The notes under the pieces: model-generated
Seen by the model: only the letters and a program-made list of their open reading frames with translations
The model's database searches: none
What the model was told of the DNA's origin: nothing
In this document: piece by piece, positions 49,729-59,294 of the stretch
Position numbering within the stretch: the stretch's first letter is position 1
Layout of the letters: every line of letters starts with the position of its first letter
Source of the DNA: Ancylobacter tetraedralis
GTDB lineage: Bacteria; Pseudomonadota; Alphaproteobacteria; Rhizobiales; Xanthobacteraceae
Reading direction: 5' to 3'
Assembly: GCF_014195655.1 (NCBI RefSeq)
Contig: NZ_JACICD010000005.1
Span: 349,212 to 413,211, forward strand
DNA: 64,000 bases
Program-made: the position numbers and the translations under genes

Positions 49729-50637
49729 ATGAGTGTGCCCATGAATGCCCCTTCCCTGCTCCCGCTCGGCTCGACCCTGCAGGTGCTGCGGCCCCATCCC
49801 AATATCCTCGCCTTCTATGATGGCCGCATTCCCGGGGCGCGCGCCCACTCCATGGCGCCGAACTGGCTCGATGACGGCGCCTATGCGCTGGGCGTGTGCG
49901 TCTATGCGGTGATCGCCGGGGAAGAGGCGATTCTCTACGACACGCACATCTCCATCCCCCATGCCCGGCTGGTGCGCCGCACGCTGGAAGAGGCGGGCGT
50001 GAAGACGATCCGCGTGGTGCTCAGCCACTGGCATGACGACCACGTCGCGGGCAACGAGGTGTTTGCCGATTGCGAGATCCTCGCCCTCGACCTGACCGGG
50101 CAGGCGCTCGCCATCCACCGGCTCGCGCTGGAGAACGGCGATCCGCCGATCTACCCGCTGGTGCTGCCCAGCCGCACGATCACCGGCCCGGCCGAGCTTT
50201 TGGTCGGCGGCCTCCGGGTGGACTTGCAGCCGGCCGAGATCCACAGCCATGACGGGCTGATCCTCGCCCTGCCGGACCTCGGCATCCTGCTGGCTGGCGA
50301 CACGCTGGAAGAGCCGATCACCTATGTCGCCGAGCCGGAGCGGCTCGCCGTCCATGTCGAGGAATTGAAGCGCGTGAAGGGCTGGAACTATGCCCGCATC
50401 CTGCCCAATCACGGCGCGGCGGAGGTCATCGCCGCCGGAGGCTACGGGCCCGGGCTGATCGATGCGACGATCCGCTATGTCGAGAAGCTGATGCGGCTGA
50501 AGGACGAGCCGGCGCTGGCCGACGAGGACCTCAGGACCTTCGCGAGCGCGGATTTCGCGTCCGGCGCCCTCACCTATTTCGCGCCCTATGAGGAGGTGCA
50601 CGCCAACAATGTGAAGAAGGTGCTGGCGCTGCCCTGA
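49729..50637 (+). CDS. MBL-fold metallo-hydrolase, opposite strand within the dcw cluster
   Basis: About 302 residues. Metallo-beta-lactamase fold with the zinc motif [11 protein letters not shown] (His-x-His-x-Asp-His), a further His in [11 protein letters not shown], and [18 protein letters not shown] (bridging Asp), then [11 protein letters not shown] for the last His. No signal peptide, so probably cytoplasmic. Substrate unknown; it resembles general glyoxalase II-like or MBL hydrolases. Start could be ATG 49729 or 49741; neither has a clear ribosome-binding site. It is the only plus-strand gene between ligA and mraZ and is divergent from murD, convergent with mraY. Confidence 0.85.
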   Translation: MSVPMNAPSLLPLGSTLQVLRPHPNILAFYDGRIPGARAHSMAPNWLDDGAYALGVCVYAVIAGEEAILYDTHISIPHARLVRRTLEEAGVKTIRVVLSHWHDDHVAGNEVFADCEILALDLTGQALAIHRLALENGDPPIYPLVLPSRTITGPAELLVGGLRVDLQPAEIHSHDGLILALPDLGILLAGDTLEEPITYVAEPERLAVHVEELKRVKGWNYARILPNHGAAEVIAAGGYGPGLIDATIRYVEKLMRLKDEPALADEDLRTFASADFASGALTYFAPYEEVHANNVKKVLALP

Positions 50638-50655
50638 TTCCCCTTCCCCGCATCA

Positions 50656-50685
50656 TCCCGGAACGGCGGACCGCCAGTTCCGGGA
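50656..50685. terminator. Hairpin between the convergent hydrolase and mraY genes
   Basis: TCCCGGAAC/GTTCCGGGA (50656-50664, 50677-50685) with an extra GGC/GCC inside and one bulged A gives a 12-bp stem, 18 nt after the hydrolase stop. No T-run. Confidence 0.5.
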
Positions 50686-50751
50686 CACCGGGGCTCGTGT
50701 CATGCCGGGGCTTCCCCGCTCGGCGTGCCGGCGCCGAGAGGGCGTCCGCGC

Positions 50752-51837
50752 TCAGCGCAGCTTCAGCGTGGACAGGCCGATCAGCGCCAGCACGACGGCG
50801 ATGATCCAGAAGCGGATCACGATCTGCGGCTCGGTCCAGCCGAGCTGCTCGAAATGATGGTGGATCGGCGCCATCTTGAAGACGCGCTTGCCGGTGAGCT
50901 TGAACGAGATGACCTGAACGATCACCGACACCGCCTCCAGCACGAACAGGCCGCCGATGATGGCCAGCACGATTTCATGCTTGGTCGCCACCGCGATGGT
51001 GCCGAGCAGGCCGCCCAGCGCCAGCGAGCCGGTATCGCCCATGAAGATCTGCGCCGGCGGTGCGTTGAACCACAGGAAGCCGATACCCGCCCCGATGATG
51101 GCACCGCAGATCACCGCCAGTTCGCCCACGCCCGCCACATAGTGGATCTGCAGATAATCGGCGAACAGCACGTTGCCCGAGAGATAGGCGATCAGCCCGA
51201 AGCTGCCGGCCGCCACCATGACCGGCACGATCGCGAGGCCGTCGAGCCCATCGGTCAGGTTCACCGCATTGCCGGCCGCCACGATCACCAGCGCGGCGAA
51301 GGCGATGAAGAACCAGCCGAGATCGATCAACAGATCCTTGAACAGCGGAAAGGCCAGCGAGGAGGACAGCGGCTCGCGCCCGATATGCATGATGACGACG
51401 GCCGCGACGCCGCCGATCAGTGCCTCGATGGCCAGCCGCGTCTTGCCGGAAAGCCCGGCATGGGTCTGCTTCGTCACCTTGAGATAATCGTCATAAAAGC
51501 CGATCAACCCGAAGCCGATGGTGACGAACAGCACCACCCAGACATAGACATTGGACAAATTGGCCCAAAGCAGCGTCGCCACCATCAGCCCCGAGAAGAT
51601 CATCAGCCCGCCCATGGTGGGCGTGCCCTTCTTGGTGATGAGGTGCGACTGCGGGCCGTCGGTGCGGATCGGCTGCCCCTTGCCCTGCTTCAGGCGCAAC
51701 AGGGCGATGATGCTCGGGCCGAACATGAAGACGAACAGCAGCGCGGTGATGATGGCGCCGCCGGTGCGGAACGTGATGTAGCGGAAAACATTGAGCGCCG
51801 GCACGCTCCCCTGGAATTCGGCAAGCCATTGCAACAT
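50752..51837 (-). CDS. mraY: Phospho-N-acetylmuramoyl-pentapeptide-transferase
   Basis: 361-residue, ~10-helix membrane enzyme that makes lipid I from UDP-MurNAc-pentapeptide and undecaprenyl phosphate. Key residues: [10 protein letters not shown], the Asp pair in [42 protein letters not shown], and the His motif [15 protein letters not shown] 51837 (MLQWLAEF) matches the family N-terminus with GGAAGG about 9 nt upstream; six extra codons upstream are possible. Preceded by murF after 111 bp. Confidence 0.97.
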   Translation of the reverse strand: MLQWLAEFQGSVPALNVFRYITFRTGGAIITALLFVFMFGPSIIALLRLKQGKGQPIRTDGPQSHLITKKGTPTMGGLMIFSGLMVATLLWANLSNVYVWVVLFVTIGFGLIGFYDDYLKVTKQTHAGLSGKTRLAIEALIGGVAAVVIMHIGREPLSSSLAFPLFKDLLIDLGWFFIAFAALVIVAAGNAVNLTDGLDGLAIVPVMVAAGSFGLIAYLSGNVLFADYLQIHYVAGVGELAVICGAIIGAGIGFLWFNAPPAQIFMGDTGSLALGGLLGTIAVATKHEIVLAIIGGLFVLEAVSVIVQVISFKLTGKRVFKMAPIHHHFEQLGWTEPQIVIRFWIIAVVLALIGLSTLKLR

Positions 51838-51948
51838 CGGATCAACCTTCCGCAACGATAAAAAACGCGGCCCGCACGCGCGTTGTCGCGGGTGCGGGCA
51901 GGAACACCGTCCGGTCGGGCCGGAAAACCCTCGAACGGGTCGCCGGTC

Positions 51949-53403
51949 TCATTCGAACGCATCCGCGCCAAGTGCCTCGGCGGGTGCACGAAAACGCTCG
52001 ATCAGGGCACGCGCCAGAATGCCCATGCGGCTGCCATTCGACCCCTTGACCATGATCACGTCGCCACCGCGCAGGCGCTCGGCCACCAGCGGCTGGAGAG
52101 CGGCCGCATCCGGCGCCCAGGCGCCGCGCCGCGTGGCGGGCAGCGCCTCCCACAGCGCGCGCATCAGCGGCCCCGCGCAGAACACGAGATCGGCGGCAGC
52201 GGCCGCCCCGGCGAGGTCCCGGTGCATCGCCGCGCCCTCCGGGCCCAGTTCCAGCATGTCCCCCAGCACGGCGAGCCGGCGCCCGCGCCCGGTCAGCGGC
52301 GTTCCCCCGAGCACGGCGAGCGCGGCGCGCATCGAGGCCGGGTTGGCGTTGTAGCTCTCGTCGATCAGCGTGGCGATGCCGCCCTTGACGGCGAGAGGCG
52401 TGCGCACGCCCCGCCCGGGCGGCGGACCCATCGAGGCGAGCGCCAGCGCCGCCAGGCACAGATCCGCCCCCACCAGCTTGGCGCTGGCCAGCACCGCCAG
52501 CATGTTCTGCACGATATGGCGGCCGGGCAGGCCCACCTTGAAGCTCACCGTCTCGCCCATGATGTCGGCGATGACAGTGGAACTCTGCGCCTGCAGGGCG
52601 ACGCTGACGAGGCGCGCATCGGACCCCGATGCCTCGCCGAAGCCGATGATCGTAGCGACACCCGCCGCCCGCGCCGCGCCGGCCAGCCGCTCGAAATGGG
52701 GATTGTCGCGGTTGATCACCGCCGCCCCGCCCGGCACCAGCCCGCTGAAGATCTCCGCCTTGGCGTCGGCGATCGCCTCGACGCTGGCGAACTGGGCGAT
52801 GTGCACCGGCTCCACGGTGGTGACGATCGCCACATGCGGGCGCACCATGTCCACCAGCGGGGTGATCTCGCCCGCATGGTTCATGCCCAGCTCGAACACG
52901 CCATAGGCGCTGCCGGCCGGCATCCGCGCCAGAGAGAGCGGCACGCCCCAGTGATTGTTGTAGGAGGCCGCCGAGGCATGCGTCGGCCCGTCGGCCCGCA
53001 ACCCAAGCGCCAGCGCCTCCTTGGTCGTGGTCTTGCCGACCGAGCCGGTGACGCCGATGATCTTCGCCGGCGTGCGCGCTCGCGCCGCGCGGCCCACCGC
53101 TTCCAGCGCCCCGAGCACATGGTCGACGGCGAGGAGCGGCGCGCCGGCCGGCATCGCGCTCACCCGGCCGCGCTCCACCACGCTCAGCGCGGCTCCGCGT
53201 TCGCTCGCTCGGCCGACATAGGCATGGCCGTCGCTGTTCTCGCCGCGAATGGCGAAGAAGGCCTCGCCCGGCGCCAGCGTGCGGGTGTCGATCGACACGC
53301 CGGTCACGGCCGGCGCCGTCGTGCCGAGCAGGGTGCCGCCGGTGGCCGCGGCCAGGGCCCCCGGCGTCCAGAGCAACTCGGTATTGATGCCCATCGCGGT
53401 CAT
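51949..53403 (-). CDS. murF: UDP-N-acetylmuramoyl-tripeptide--D-alanyl-D-alanine ligase
   Basis: 484-residue Mur ligase that adds D-Ala-D-Ala to finish the stem pentapeptide. N-domain GVSIDTRTLAPGEAFFAIRG (35-54), ATP loop GSVGKTTTKE (120-129), SYNNHWGVPLSLAR, FELGMNHAGEI, and the C-terminal DESYNANPASMRAAL and VLGDMLELG. Its ATG overlaps the murE stop by 4 nt, so both ligases are translationally coupled. Confidence 0.97.
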   Translation of the reverse strand: MTAMGINTELLWTPGALAAATGGTLLGTTAPAVTGVSIDTRTLAPGEAFFAIRGENSDGHAYVGRASERGAALSVVERGRVSAMPAGAPLLAVDHVLGALEAVGRAARARTPAKIIGVTGSVGKTTTKEALALGLRADGPTHASAASYNNHWGVPLSLARMPAGSAYGVFELGMNHAGEITPLVDMVRPHVAIVTTVEPVHIAQFASVEAIADAKAEIFSGLVPGGAAVINRDNPHFERLAGAARAAGVATIIGFGEASGSDARLVSVALQAQSSTVIADIMGETVSFKVGLPGRHIVQNMLAVLASAKLVGADLCLAALALASMGPPPGRGVRTPLAVKGGIATLIDESYNANPASMRAALAVLGGTPLTGRGRRLAVLGDMLELGPEGAAMHRDLAGAAAAADLVFCAGPLMRALWEALPATRRGAWAPDAAALQPLVAERLRGGDVIMVKGSNGSRMGILARALIERFRAPAEALGADAFE

Positions 53404-54917
53404 CCTTTCACGTTCGCGGCCGCCAGCGTCTCGATCGCCGCATCGCGATCGGAGAAGGGCAGCGTCCGGTCGCCGATGATTTGGCCGGTTTCGTGACCCT
53501 TGCCGGCGATCAGCACGACATCCCCCGCCTTCGCCATGGCGATAGCGGCCTGGATCGCCTCGGCCCGGTCGCCGATCTCGATGGCGCCCGGCGCGCTGGC
53601 CAGGATCGCCGCGCGGATCGAGGCGGGATCCTCGCCGCGCGGATTGTCGTCGGTGACGATCGCGACATCCGCCCTCTCCGTGGCAATGGCGCCCATGATC
53701 GGGCGCTTGCCCCGGTCGCGATCGCCGCCGCAGCCGAACACCACGATCAGCCGGCCGCGCGCATAGGGCCGCAGCGCGTCCAGCGCATTGGCGAGGGCGT
53801 CGGGCTTGTGCGCATAGTCCACGAACACACCGGCTCCATCCGCTGCGCCGGAGCCCTTGGTGCCGACCAGCTCCAGCCGGCCCGGCACGCCCTCCAGCGT
53901 TTCCAGCGCGGCCAGAGTGTCGCGGACGCCGGCGCCCGTCAGCATGGCGAGGCCGGCGGCGATCAGCGCGTTGGAGGCCTGGAAGGCGCCGACCAGCGGC
54001 AGCTTGAGCCCATGGCGCGCGCCCTCCACCTCCACCTCGAGGAGCTGGCCGAGGCCCTCATTCACCCGACTCAGGAGAGAAATTCCGGCCCCGGCGGCGC
54101 CGATGCCCATCAGGTGCAACTCATGATCGGCCGCCACCTGCGCCACCCGGCCGCCCTCGGGAGTGTCCACCCACACCGCCGCCCCGCCACCGCGCGGGAC
54201 GAGGTCGCGGAAGAGCCGGAGCTTGGCCTCGAGATAGGCTTCCATCGAGGGATGATAATCGAGATGATCGCGCGAGAGATTGGTGAAGGCCCCCGCCTGC
54301 AGGCGCACGCCGTCCAGCCGGTGCTGGTCCAGCCCGTGCGAGGAGGCCTCCAGGCACAGATGCGTCACGCCCTCGCGGGCCAGCGCATCGAGCGTGCGGT
54401 GCAGTTCGATCGGATCGGGCGTGGTCAGCGCGCCATAGACCGCGCCGGACGGCGCCACCACGCCCAGCGTGCCGAGGCTCGCGCTGGCATGGCCAAGGCC
54501 CGCCCAGATCTGCCGGGTGAACGCGGCCACCGAGGTCTTGCCCGATGTGCCGGTGACGGCGGCGATGGTCGGCGGCTGGCGGGGAAAGGCCTGCGCGGCG
54601 GCCAGCGCCACGGCGCGGCGGGCATTGCCGACCCGCACATAGGAAATGCCGGGCTCGATGCCCTCCGGCATTTCCGCCTCGGCCACCACGGCGACGGCGC
54701 CGCGGGCAATGGCGTCGCGCGCGAAGGCCATGCCATCCGCCCGCGCGCCGGCCAGCGCGAAGAACACGTCGCCCGCCCGCGCCCGGCGGCTGTCGAGCAC
54801 CGGCTCCGCGACCGCGAGCGAGGGGTTGGCGGCGGCATAGTCGGCATCCTCGCCGACCAGCTCACGCAAGGTGAGCGAACGCGCGCAATCGACCGTGGGA
54901 TGGATCGGCTCAGACAT
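53400..54917 (-). CDS. murE: UDP-MurNAc-tripeptide synthetase adding meso-diaminopimelate
   Basis: 505-residue Mur ligase for the third stem residue. ATP loop GTSGKTS (123-129), TTPDPIELHRTLDAL, CLEASSHGLDQHRL, FTNLSRDHLDYHPSMEAYL, and the selectivity motif DDNPR in VTDDNPRGEDPASI, which marks meso-DAP rather than lysine specificity. ATG 54917 has AAGG about 9 nt upstream and starts MSEPIHPTV; earlier in-frame ATGs (54944, 55001) would add unconserved basic residues. The stop overlaps murF. Confidence 0.96.
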   Translation of the reverse strand: MSEPIHPTVDCARSLTLRELVGEDADYAAANPSLAVAEPVLDSRRARAGDVFFALAGARADGMAFARDAIARGAVAVVAEAEMPEGIEPGISYVRVGNARRAVALAAAQAFPRQPPTIAAVTGTSGKTSVAAFTRQIWAGLGHASASLGTLGVVAPSGAVYGALTTPDPIELHRTLDALAREGVTHLCLEASSHGLDQHRLDGVRLQAGAFTNLSRDHLDYHPSMEAYLEAKLRLFRDLVPRGGGAAVWVDTPEGGRVAQVAADHELHLMGIGAAGAGISLLSRVNEGLGQLLEVEVEGARHGLKLPLVGAFQASNALIAAGLAMLTGAGVRDTLAALETLEGVPGRLELVGTKGSGAADGAGVFVDYAHKPDALANALDALRPYARGRLIVVFGCGGDRDRGKRPIMGAIATERADVAIVTDDNPRGEDPASIRAAILASAPGAIEIGDRAEAIQAAIAMAKAGDVVLIAGKGHETGQIIGDRTLPFSDRDAAIETLAAANVKG

Positions 54918-55047
54918 GACGCGCACCTTCGGATCGTCCTGCATGTCCTTGCGGGCGGCCCGCGCGGCCAGAGTCCGCACTGCCCGTCCTTGTTTCGGCA
55001 TAGCCGATTCCACGGGATTTCCGCATCGGAAAACGGCCGCCCCGAGC

Positions 55048-56856
55048 TTACGGCGCCTGCGCCAGCGTGTAGTTGGTGAGCAGGCTCTCCACCGGAGGAC
55101 CCTTGCGCGGCATGATGCCAAGGAGCGGCGCGATGCGGGAAATGATCTTGCCCGTGGCCGGACCCGAGTTCCAGCCCGCAGTAGCGAAACCGTAGGTGCC
55201 GGGCACCGCCTGTGGCTCGTCGAGCATGACCAGCACGAGATAGTGCGGGTCGTCCATCGGGAACACGCCGGTGAAGGTGGTCAGCAGCTTGGTCTTGGAA
55301 TAGCGCCCGTTCACCACCTTCTCGGCCGTGCCGGTCTTGCCCCCGGCATAATAGCCGGCCGCCTGCTCGTTCATCTTGGAGGCCGAACCCTTCTCGGCAT
55401 TGAGCCGCAGCAGGTAGCGCATCTTCGCGCTGGTATCCGGCTTGATGATGCGGGTGGCCAGCGCGCGCGCTTCCTCCGGCGTACGCTTGAGGAAGGTGGG
55501 GGGAATGAGATAGCCCCCGTTCATCAGCGCGTTGACCGCCATGACCGCCTGCAGCGGTGCCACCGCCAGTCCATGGCCGAAGGCGATGGTGGCGGTGTTG
55601 AGCTCGCCCCAGTTCCGGGGCACCAGCGGCATGGCGCTCTCGGGCAGTTCGGTGCGCAGGCGGGTGAGCTGGCCGGCCTTGGCGAGGAAGGCCTTGTGCG
55701 CGTCGACGCCGAGTGTGAGCGCCATCTTGGCGGTGCCGATATTGGACGAGAAGAGGAACACCTCGGGCACGGTCAGCACCCGGTTTTCCGCGTGATAGTC
55801 GTGAATGCGGAACTTGCCGAACTGCAGCGGCGCGCGCGCGTCCAGCATGGAGTTGATGTTGAAGCGCCCGCTGTCCAGCGCCATGGCGAAGGTGAGCGCC
55901 TTGAAGGTCGACCCCATCTCGAACACGCCGGTGGTCAGGCGGTTGAGGGTCTTGGGGTCCAGCGACTTCGCCTGATCATTGGCGTCGAAATCGGGCAGCG
56001 AGACCATGGCGATGATCTCGCCGGTGCGCACGTCCACCACGGTGCCGGCGGCGGCGATCGCCTTGAACTTCTCCTTCGCGGTCGCCAGCTCGTCGCGCAG
56101 CACGTGCTGCACGCGCAGGTCCATCGCGAGTTCGACCGGCTCCTGCTGGCGATCCGTGGCGAAGCCCGCCAGGTGCAGTTCCGCGAGGCCGCGCGTGTCG
56201 ATCCACTTCTCGATGCCGGCAATGCCCTGATTGTCGGTATTGGTCGAGCCGAGCACATGCGCGCCCAGCGTGCCGCCGGGATAGACGCGGCGGTTCTCGG
56301 TCATGAAGCCGATGCCGGGCAGGCCGAGATTATAGATCTCGCGCTGCTGCTGCGGGGTGATCTCGCGCTTCAGCCAGACGAAGCCGCGATTGCTGCCGAG
56401 CCGCTGGCGCAATTCATCGACATTGAGGTCCGGCATGACGGCGGTCAGCGCTTCCACCGCCTCGTCCGCGTCGATGATGCGCTTGGGCTCGCCGAACAGC
56501 GAGGACGACTTCACGTCGGTTGCCAGCACGAGCCCGTTACGGTCGAGAATATCGGGACGCGCCGAGGCGACGGCGTCCGAGGCGACGCTGCGCCGGGCGA
56601 GCGCCCCCTCCGGCGCCGAGGCGTAGAGGGCTAGCCGGCCGGCAATGGCGAGATAGACGCCGCAGAAGACGATCATGCACAGCAGGATGCGCGCGCGCGC
56701 CACCGCATGCGGTTCCGGCCGCCCGCGCCCCGCCGCCATTTTCACCACGGCAATGAGCGCCCGCAGGAGACGAAGCGACAGGCTCGCCAGCCCGCGCCCG
56801 ACGGCGCCGAACAGCGACCGCAGGCGGGAACCGGGTGTGGAGAGGAACGCAGCCAT
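55048..56856 (-). CDS. ftsI: Septal penicillin-binding protein 3 (FtsI)
   Basis: 602-residue class B PBP, the septum-specific transpeptidase. A cytoplasmic N-tail of ~55 residues precedes one membrane helix (LLCMIVFCGVYLAIAGRL). The dimerisation domain has RPDILDRNGLVLATDV, and the transpeptidase domain has all three active-site motifs: nucleophile Ser316 in GSTFK, SSN in FLFSSNIG, and KTGTAEK starting at Lys507. Lies 18 nt after ftsL. The gap to murE is 131 nt. Confidence 0.97.
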   Translation of the reverse strand: MAAFLSTPGSRLRSLFGAVGRGLASLSLRLLRALIAVVKMAAGRGRPEPHAVARARILLCMIVFCGVYLAIAGRLALYASAPEGALARRSVASDAVASARPDILDRNGLVLATDVKSSSLFGEPKRIIDADEAVEALTAVMPDLNVDELRQRLGSNRGFVWLKREITPQQQREIYNLGLPGIGFMTENRRVYPGGTLGAHVLGSTNTDNQGIAGIEKWIDTRGLAELHLAGFATDRQQEPVELAMDLRVQHVLRDELATAKEKFKAIAAAGTVVDVRTGEIIAMVSLPDFDANDQAKSLDPKTLNRLTTGVFEMGSTFKALTFAMALDSGRFNINSMLDARAPLQFGKFRIHDYHAENRVLTVPEVFLFSSNIGTAKMALTLGVDAHKAFLAKAGQLTRLRTELPESAMPLVPRNWGELNTATIAFGHGLAVAPLQAVMAVNALMNGGYLIPPTFLKRTPEEARALATRIIKPDTSAKMRYLLRLNAEKGSASKMNEQAAGYYAGGKTGTAEKVVNGRYSKTKLLTTFTGVFPMDDPHYLVLVMLDEPQAVPGTYGFATAGWNSGPATGKIISRIAPLLGIMPRKGPPVESLLTNYTLAQAP

Positions 56857-56873
56857 CGGACAACCTCCTGGGA

Positions 56874-57479
56874 CTAGCGGCCGTCGCCGCGGCGCGGGGC
56901 GTAGGGATCGGCGGCGACCGGATCGAGGTCGCCGACCGTGCCCTGCGGTCCGGTGAAGCGGGAACGGGCCGGCGCCATATTGCCGGCCGCCGGAATGGCC
57001 GAGAGCGGCAGCGTCTCGGCCGCTGTGGCGGGATCGGGCGGCAGGCCATCACCCGGCAGGCGGGCGGCGGCGACGGTCTTCGCATTGGGTTTGGGCGTCG
57101 CCGGCTTGGCCGCGGTCGGCGCGGGCGGATGCTCGGCCGGGTTGCTGCTTGGCCCATCGACAAGCGCCTCGATCATGCCGGCCAGCGGATCGCCATTGGC
57201 ATCCGCTTTGGCCGGCAGGCTGGCCAATTGGTCCATGCGGTTGATATCGAGCGGCTGCATGTCGAGATGGTTCTCGGCGAGTTCCTGAATGCGGCCCGGT
57301 GCCGTGCGCCGCGCCCATTCGGCATTGAGCAGGGCGATACGGTCTTTTTCGCTGCGGATCTCGTCGCGCAGCTTGGCGATCTTCTGCGCCTCGAAGGCCG
57401 CCGAATATTTCACCTGGTAGACCACGCCCGCCGCGAGCAGCAGCGCGACGACCGAGACGGCATTGAGTACGCGAAACAT
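56874..57479 (-). CDS. ftsL: Cell division protein FtsL with long C-terminal tail
   Basis: 201-residue bitopic division protein that pairs with FtsB and FtsQ to activate FtsW-FtsI. Membrane helix at residues ~4-22 (LNAVSVVALLLAAGVVYQV), then the leucine-zipper-like coiled coil (KIAKLRDEIRSEKDRIALL, ~33-55) and AENHLDMQPL, a conserved FtsL end motif. Beyond ~85 a Pro/Ala-rich tail of about 115 residues is added, making the protein nearly twice the common length. Located between rsmH and ftsI as expected; identification rests on position plus topology. Confidence 0.88.
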   Translation of the reverse strand: MFRVLNAVSVVALLLAAGVVYQVKYSAAFEAQKIAKLRDEIRSEKDRIALLNAEWARRTAPGRIQELAENHLDMQPLDINRMDQLASLPAKADANGDPLAGMIEALVDGPSSNPAEHPPAPTAAKPATPKPNAKTVAAARLPGDGLPPDPATAAETLPLSAIPAAGNMAPARSRFTGPQGTVGDLDPVAADPYAPRRGDGR

Positions 57480-57488
57480 GTCTCGACC

Positions 57489-58526
57489 TCAGCGGCGGCG
57501 GCTGGCATCCAGGGAAGGAAGAGGCGGCAGGAAGGACGAAAGATCGCCGCCCGCATGGGCAGGAGCCTCGGTGCGCTCGGCGGCGCGCAGCTTGGCGGAG
57601 CGTGCGCGGGGATTGCTCGCCAGCTCCGCCGCGCCCGCCTCGACCGCGCCGCGCGCCACGAGGCGGAAGCTGGTCGGGACCGCGTCGACACTCGGCAGGT
57701 GGCGCGAGCCGCCCGCCGCCTTGGCGCGGTTGGCGATGAAGTTCTTCACGATGCGGTCTTCCAGCGAATGGAAGGTGACGACGACCAGCCGCCCGCCCGG
57801 TTTCAGCACGCGCTCGGAGGCTTCCAGCGCGCGGGCGAGTTCACCCAGTTCGTCATTGACCGCGATCCGCAGCGCCTGAAAGGTGCGCGTCGAGGGATGC
57901 GGTTCGTGCGGCTTGGCCCAGATCACCTTGGCGACGATGTCGGCGAGTTGCAGCGTGCGCTCGATCGGGGCGCTCGCCCGCGCCTCGACGATCGCGCGCG
58001 CCACGGCGCGAGACCGCCGCTCCTCGCCGAAGCGGTAGAGGAGGTTGGCAAGGTCGGTTTCCGAGAGCTTGGCCACGAGATCGGCCGCCGAGGGCCCCTC
58101 GCTCGACATGCGCATGTCGAGCGGCCCGTCGCGGCGGAAGGAGAAGCCGCGCTCGCCTTCATCGATCTGCATGGAGGAGACGCCGATATCCAGCACGACG
58201 CCGTCGACACGCTCTAGCCCCTGCCCGGCCACCACGGCGTCGAGCGCGCTGAAGCGCTCATGCACCAGGCTCAGCCGGCCGGCGCTTTCCGCCACCAAGG
58301 CCTGCCCGTCGGCAATGGCGTTGGGATCGCGGTCGATGGCGATGACGCGCGTATCGGCCGCCGCGAGGATGGCCCGCGTATAGCCGCCGGCCCCGAAGGT
58401 GCCGTCGACATAGACGCCGCCGTCGCGCGGGGCGAGATGGGCGATCACCTCATCGATGAGAACAGGCAGATGGCGGGCCGGTCCGCCGGCAACGTCCGTC
58501 TCCGAACCGCCGCGACCCGCCATCAT
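57489..58526 (-). CDS. rsmH: 16S rRNA (cytosine(1402)-N(4))-methyltransferase
   Basis: 345-residue SAM-dependent methyltransferase (MraW). Motifs: [30 protein letters not shown] (SAM motif I), [50 protein letters not shown] and [15 protein letters not shown], all diagnostic. ATG 58526 overlaps the mraZ stop by 4 nt. The long open frame further upstream is mraZ shadow. Confidence 0.97.
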   Translation of the reverse strand: MMAGRGGSETDVAGGPARHLPVLIDEVIAHLAPRDGGVYVDGTFGAGGYTRAILAAADTRVIAIDRDPNAIADGQALVAESAGRLSLVHERFSALDAVVAGQGLERVDGVVLDIGVSSMQIDEGERGFSFRRDGPLDMRMSSEGPSAADLVAKLSETDLANLLYRFGEERRSRAVARAIVEARASAPIERTLQLADIVAKVIWAKPHEPHPSTRTFQALRIAVNDELGELARALEASERVLKPGGRLVVVTFHSLEDRIVKNFIANRAKAAGGSRHLPSVDAVPTSFRLVARGAVEAGAAELASNPRARSAKLRAAERTEAPAHAGGDLSSFLPPLPSLDASRRR

Positions 58527-59002
58527 GCCCCATCGCCGCGGGAATCCCGCGTCGCCCCCTGAGAACCGATTTCCTGCTTCAAGGCACGCACCTTCGCCCT
58601 GGCCTCTGCGAGATGCGCCCGGAAGCGGTTCGGCTCCCAGATCCGAAAGGAATCGCCGACGCCGACCAGCGTCGCCTCGTCCCTGATCTGCGCGTGCGTC
58701 TTCAGCCCCTCGCTCAGCATCACCCGGCCCTCCGGATCGAGACGCAGCGTCTCGATCGATCCATAGAGCGCCGCGGCCAGCTCCTCGCGGGCCTCCGAAT
58801 AGGGCGGATAGCGCTCGATCAGACTGTCGATCCCCGCCATCAGCCGCGCGCCACCCGCCTGAAGCACCGGCAGGTCGAGCGCGGGATGGCAATAGACATG
58901 CTCCAGCCCGTCGCGCGCGATCAGCGCCCGGAACGGCGCGGGTATCGACATGCGTCCCTTGGAATCGAGCCGCATCGCATAGGTCGATACGAATCGCTCC
59001 AT
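58523..59002 (-). CDS. mraZ: Transcriptional regulator MraZ
   Basis: 159-residue first gene of the dcw cluster. It has two SpoVT/AbrB-like MraZ domains, each with the D-x-x-x-R signature: DSKGRMSIP (near residue 13) and DPEGRVMLS (near residue 90). MraZ forms rings and binds repeated TGGG-type boxes, repressing its own operon in E. coli; such boxes are present upstream here. ATG 59002 matches the family start ([17 protein letters not shown]). The C-terminal ~20 residues are Gly/Arg/Asp-rich and variable. Confidence 0.96.
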   Translation of the reverse strand: MERFVSTYAMRLDSKGRMSIPAPFRALIARDGLEHVYCHPALDLPVLQAGGARLMAGIDSLIERYPPYSEAREELAAALYGSIETLRLDPEGRVMLSEGLKTHAQIRDEATLVGVGDSFRIWEPNRFRAHLAEARAKVRALKQEIGSQGATRDSRGDGA

Positions 59003-59117
59003 CCGCCCGATAAGCCCCCGACATTCCACGCAAGACGACACGCATCCCGGCAGACGCACGCAGCGCCGCGTTCGGTGCCGTGGAGGCACCGCCGACCTTG
59101 CTGACTTGGAACTGCAA

Positions 59118-59157
59118 CGGGATGATGTGGGATACCATGGGTATTTATGGGCGTCAA
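59118..59157 (-). promoter_or_regulatory. MraZ operator overlapping the mra promoter
   Basis: On the plus strand, TGGG occurs at 59128, 59138 and 59148, exactly 10 bp apart with 5-nt spacers after TGGGN, and a degenerate CGGG at 59118 continues the phase. On the minus strand, TTGACG (59157-59152), a 17-nt spacer and TATCCC (59134-59129) form a sigma-70-like promoter directed at mraZ. The boxes sit between and over the -35 and -10. Three TGGGN repeats with 5-nt spacers is the published E. coli MraZ site. About 127 nt to the mraZ ATG. Confidence 0.8.
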
Positions 59158-59204
59158 TGAAAAGGCCGGACGGACCCACAGGCCGAGGCGAGGCTCGGCG
59201 CACT

Positions 59205-59266
59205 GATTCCGCCACGGCGGGCGAGTGCCGATTAACGCGTCATGAACCTTAAGAATCAGTTGAATC
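59205..59266 (+). promoter_or_regulatory. Three GANTC sites upstream of the amidase gene
   Basis: GATTC at 59205-59209, GAATC at 59253-59257 and GAATC at 59262-59266; the last two are 9 bp apart and 29-42 nt before the amidase ATG. CcrM-type control is inferred only. Confidence 0.4.
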
Positions 59267-59294
59267 GGATGCGGACGGCGGTTAGCTGGCCTTC

